A stretch of 64,000 nucleotides of DNA, taken from contig JALGPY010000002.1 of NCBI GenBank assembly GCA_023055425.1, positions 153,088,845 to 153,152,844 of the forward strand, in the 5' to 3' direction. Origin of the DNA: Linanthus parryae (Eukaryota > Streptophyta > Magnoliopsida > Ericales > Polemoniaceae). Position 1 is the first letter of the stretch. Each line of letters opens with the position of its first letter. The translations under genes were made by a program, and so were the position numbers. Shown here piece by piece: positions 61,524 through 64,000 of this stretch. The notes beneath the pieces were generated by a model. It did no database searches and had not been told where the DNA came from. It saw nothing but the letters and a program-made list of their open reading frames with translations.

Positions 61524-61897
61524 AGTTTTTGGCGCCGTTGCCGGGGAAGGAATTGGTTACTATTCTAGTTTAACGATTAGTTTAAACAGTAGGGGGGACC
61601 TGAATGATAGACCTGAATGATATGCCGCATCGATAGCACCAAACTATGCATGCGTCTTCTTCTTCATGGTTACCCCTGCAGTAGAAACAGTAGGGGGGAC
61701 CTGAGAGATAGTCCTCACTCCACATGCTTAGTAGAATCTCCTGATTCCTGTGGTCCTGAGAAAACAAACTCAAAATACACCCGTTAAGCACAAAGATAGA
61801 GAATAGAACAAAATAAAACTAAACTTAAATAAAAGTACTCTAAACTAATTCCTAACTAAATAATCTACCGCTGTCCCTGGAAACGGCGCCAAAAACT
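61524..61897. mobile_element. Short spacer between two facing primer-binding sites
   Basis: The plus-strand site at 61530-61547 and a minus-strand site, TGGCGCCGTTTCCAGGGA (61891-61874), point toward each other. Between them a ~20-bp direct repeat AAACAGTAGGGGGGACCTGA occurs at 61584 and 61685. A minus-strand 69-codon frame contains PPYCFYCRG and CYRCG cysteine pairs. No full gag is present. Confidence 0.75.
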
Positions 61898-62855
61898 TGA
61901 CGCAATTTCTTAACGTGTATGCGCAAGTGCACGATCAAGTCATATAAGGGTGGCATTTTAACCCCGAGTTATCGATCCCACGAGGACAAACTTTAGATTA
62001 TCTAATTAGTTATTTAATTTAGAGTACGGTGCTGGAGGAAATATTTGATTGATTTAAGAATTGAAATAACATCTAAGCTAATATTTTTGTACCTTTTATT
62101 TTAATAAATAGATATGGAGAAACTAGGCAATCTTTAGATCACCTAGGACTGTAAACAAATTCCGGTTCAGTTATGTAACACGTCAATCCTATTCCTGTTC
62201 AGTCGGGTAATAGACTATGACAATATCCTGTCGGCCTCATGTCATTTTGCGTCTCGGTTGACTACAATCTCCTCTCGGTCTCATGTTGTCTACCGGTCCG
62301 TTCTAGCAGAACATCCACTGGTACGATAACGGGTCCTGTCGGCCCAACGTTTCACGGAACAGTTGAATAATCCTACCGAATCTACCCACACTAAGGCCAA
62401 TCCTAACACATCTCCTTTTAGGTCTCGGTGATTTGGGATTGTGTTCATACACTCTTCACAACTAGGTTAAGTCACCGTCGTGCACTTTCTAGTTAATTAA
62501 CAAGTCCGGGTCGCGAATCCATTCTTGCTACGGATTAAGCACAGCGTATGAACATGTAACGAGAACAAAAATTAATATTAAGCAAACAATGATTCAAGAA
62601 CAAACCCTAGCTTCAATGACTATCAAATCCTACACTAGCCGTGTCAATAGACCAGAATCATCAATATTATCATGAAACTAACAATTATTCATTGGATCAA
62701 AGACAAACGCATGAGATAAAGACTTGATTCCGAAAAATCATTCGTCTACATAAACCCTAGGCTCTCATAGAGATGCGTAGCAAAACGTTTAGCTAATAAA
62801 CTTTAACCAAACACAGTGCAATAGTTTCTCCATACAAATATTGAGAGATAAGAAG
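61898..62855 (-). repeat. Tat-type LTR X2, truncated, with adjacent primer-binding site
   Basis: Matches the 56951-57915 half of X1 with scattered differences. It is a 5' LTR on the minus strand because a primer-binding site adjoins it at 61891-61874. It breaks off near 62855 and joins directly to LTR Y2. Confidence 0.8.
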
Positions 62856-64000
62856 AAATCAAGGAGAGCAAGGAGACTTCATTGGGAGCAACCTCAATCA
62901 AGGAGAAGAGCCCGGATCGCGCAAATCTTCACGATTTCTAGCGTTTGATCTATTTTCTCTCCTGTTTCTTGTATGAAATATCTAAACATCATGTTATATT
63001 TTGCTATGAGTAGCTAAACTCATACCTAGGAATCTATAGAGAGCCTAGGGTTTATGTTTTGAGGATTTTTTCCGGATTTTGGATGAACTTTCACGTTAGG
63101 TTTATGATTCTATGAAGATTGCTATGTTCTATTTCATGCTGAGTTCTTTCATTGACAAGCTAGAACTAGGATGTGTGATGTTGAGTATTTATTTCTCCAT
63201 GTAATCATGAACTAGGCTTAAAGATAATTTTTAGTAGTTAATTACTTGTTTATTGTGCTTAATCCTTAGTAACGTAGGAGTCATGACCCGAAATTACTAC
63301 ATAACTAGTGAGTGTGTGAAAGCAACTCTACCCTAGTTGGGATGAATAAATAAGGACATTCTTAATCAATTAAACTGAGAAGTGAGTTGAATAGGAATGG
63401 CTAGATGAGGGTAAATTCAGTAGGATGTAGTGAATTGTTCGTGAATAGTGGTCTAATAGGACATTATCCCTTATAATATCGTTAACCTACTAGAACACAC
63501 AAGTTGGTATACTTGTCCTGAGATGGAAAAATCATTACCGTTGTGTAGAACGACATGAGACCGATAGGTTATTGTCAATTCCATTACCCAGCTTAACTAA
63601 GTATGAATTGTCGTGTTAGAACATGAAATCCGGAATTGTCAAAACTACCCTAGGTGATCTATAGATTGCCTAGCTTTCTCTCCTCTTATTTAAATCAAAT
63701 CATTTAATTTGCGTTATATTACTACCATTTCTAGTCACTTGTTTGAGGGTGAAAACACTTCAAACTACAACCCTTTTTACTACATAGGTGAATTGAACTT
63801 AATTGATAAACTAGATCATAGTAGACACCTGCCCTTGGGTTCGATAACTCGGAGTCCAAAATACTCCACTTTATTTCTTGATTGTACACTTGCGCAGCAA
63901 CGCGTAGTTTACACGCGTCAAGTTTTTGGCGCCGTTGCCGGGGAAGGCATTGGTTACTATTCTAGTTTAGCAATTAGTTTAATTTACCTTTCTCTTTTTG
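62856..64000 (+). repeat. Tat-type LTR Y2, 5'-truncated, with primer-binding site at window end
   Basis: From about 62856 to 63920 it matches Y1 from about 60471 to 61523. An extra ~10 bases lie near its end (GTAGTTTACACGCGTCA). TGGCGCCGTTGCCGGGGA at 63927-63944 is the primer-binding site; internal sequence then runs off the window. Confidence 0.8.

Overview
This is a nuclear plant genomic window. It shows spliced genes with GT-AG introns, conserved plant-type proteins (eIF5A, a two-domain WRKY factor, an EDR2-like protein), and a dense layer of plant L1-type LINEs, Ty1/copia and Ty3/gypsy elements, Helitron, hAT, Mutator-like and MITE insertions. The WRKY and EDR2-like proteins point to a dicot; I cannot name the species. 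I found no bacterial, organellar or viral genes, no CRISPR array and no convincing tRNA or rRNA gene.

Layout. 1-2.4 kb: the last four coding exons of an eIF5A gene (+); its last intron carries a non-autonomous Helitron. 3-10.4 kb: a decayed L1-type LINE (-), split by a 2.6 kb LTR-like insertion after which the reading frame resumes. 11.3-13.4 kb: a gag-only Ty3/gypsy element (-). 13.7-14.8 kb: a non-autonomous hAT with a perfect 8-bp target duplication, then a foldback element. 15.2-21.1 kb: a copia LTR relic split by a second LINE (14-bp target duplication) and joined to a 3.1 kb LTR-like block. 21.8-24.1 kb: LINE and hAT-like remnants and a short retroposon.

24.5-34.2 kb: a complete four-exon group I WRKY gene (510 aa, WRKY3/WRKY4 type). 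Its 7.1 kb third intron, at the conserved position inside the C-terminal WRKY domain, is filled with MITEs and duplications. 34.6-37.4 kb: repeat remnants. 37.6-43.7 kb: a complete eight-coding-exon EDR2-like (DUF1336/EDR2_C) gene on the minus strand, 412 aa, with an N-terminal MGGCVS acylation motif, one GC donor and a TATA box. About 70 bp upstream of that TATA box sits a 1.67 kb Mutator-like element with exon-like pieces and about 68 GTT repeats.

45.5-55.7 kb: a copia element arranged LTR-internal-LTR-internal, with disabled gag-pol. 55.8-56.9 kb: a LINE ORF1 fragment. 57-64 kb: Tat/Athila-type LTRs in inverted orientation, with two tRNA-Asp-type primer-binding sites facing each other and a fused chimeric LTR at the end.

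The three host genes are housekeeping or regulatory and do not form a pathway. The main interest is how the mobile elements are nested and where they sit relative to these genes. Exon boundaries come from reading splice signals, frame and family similarity by eye; no alignment or expression data were available.
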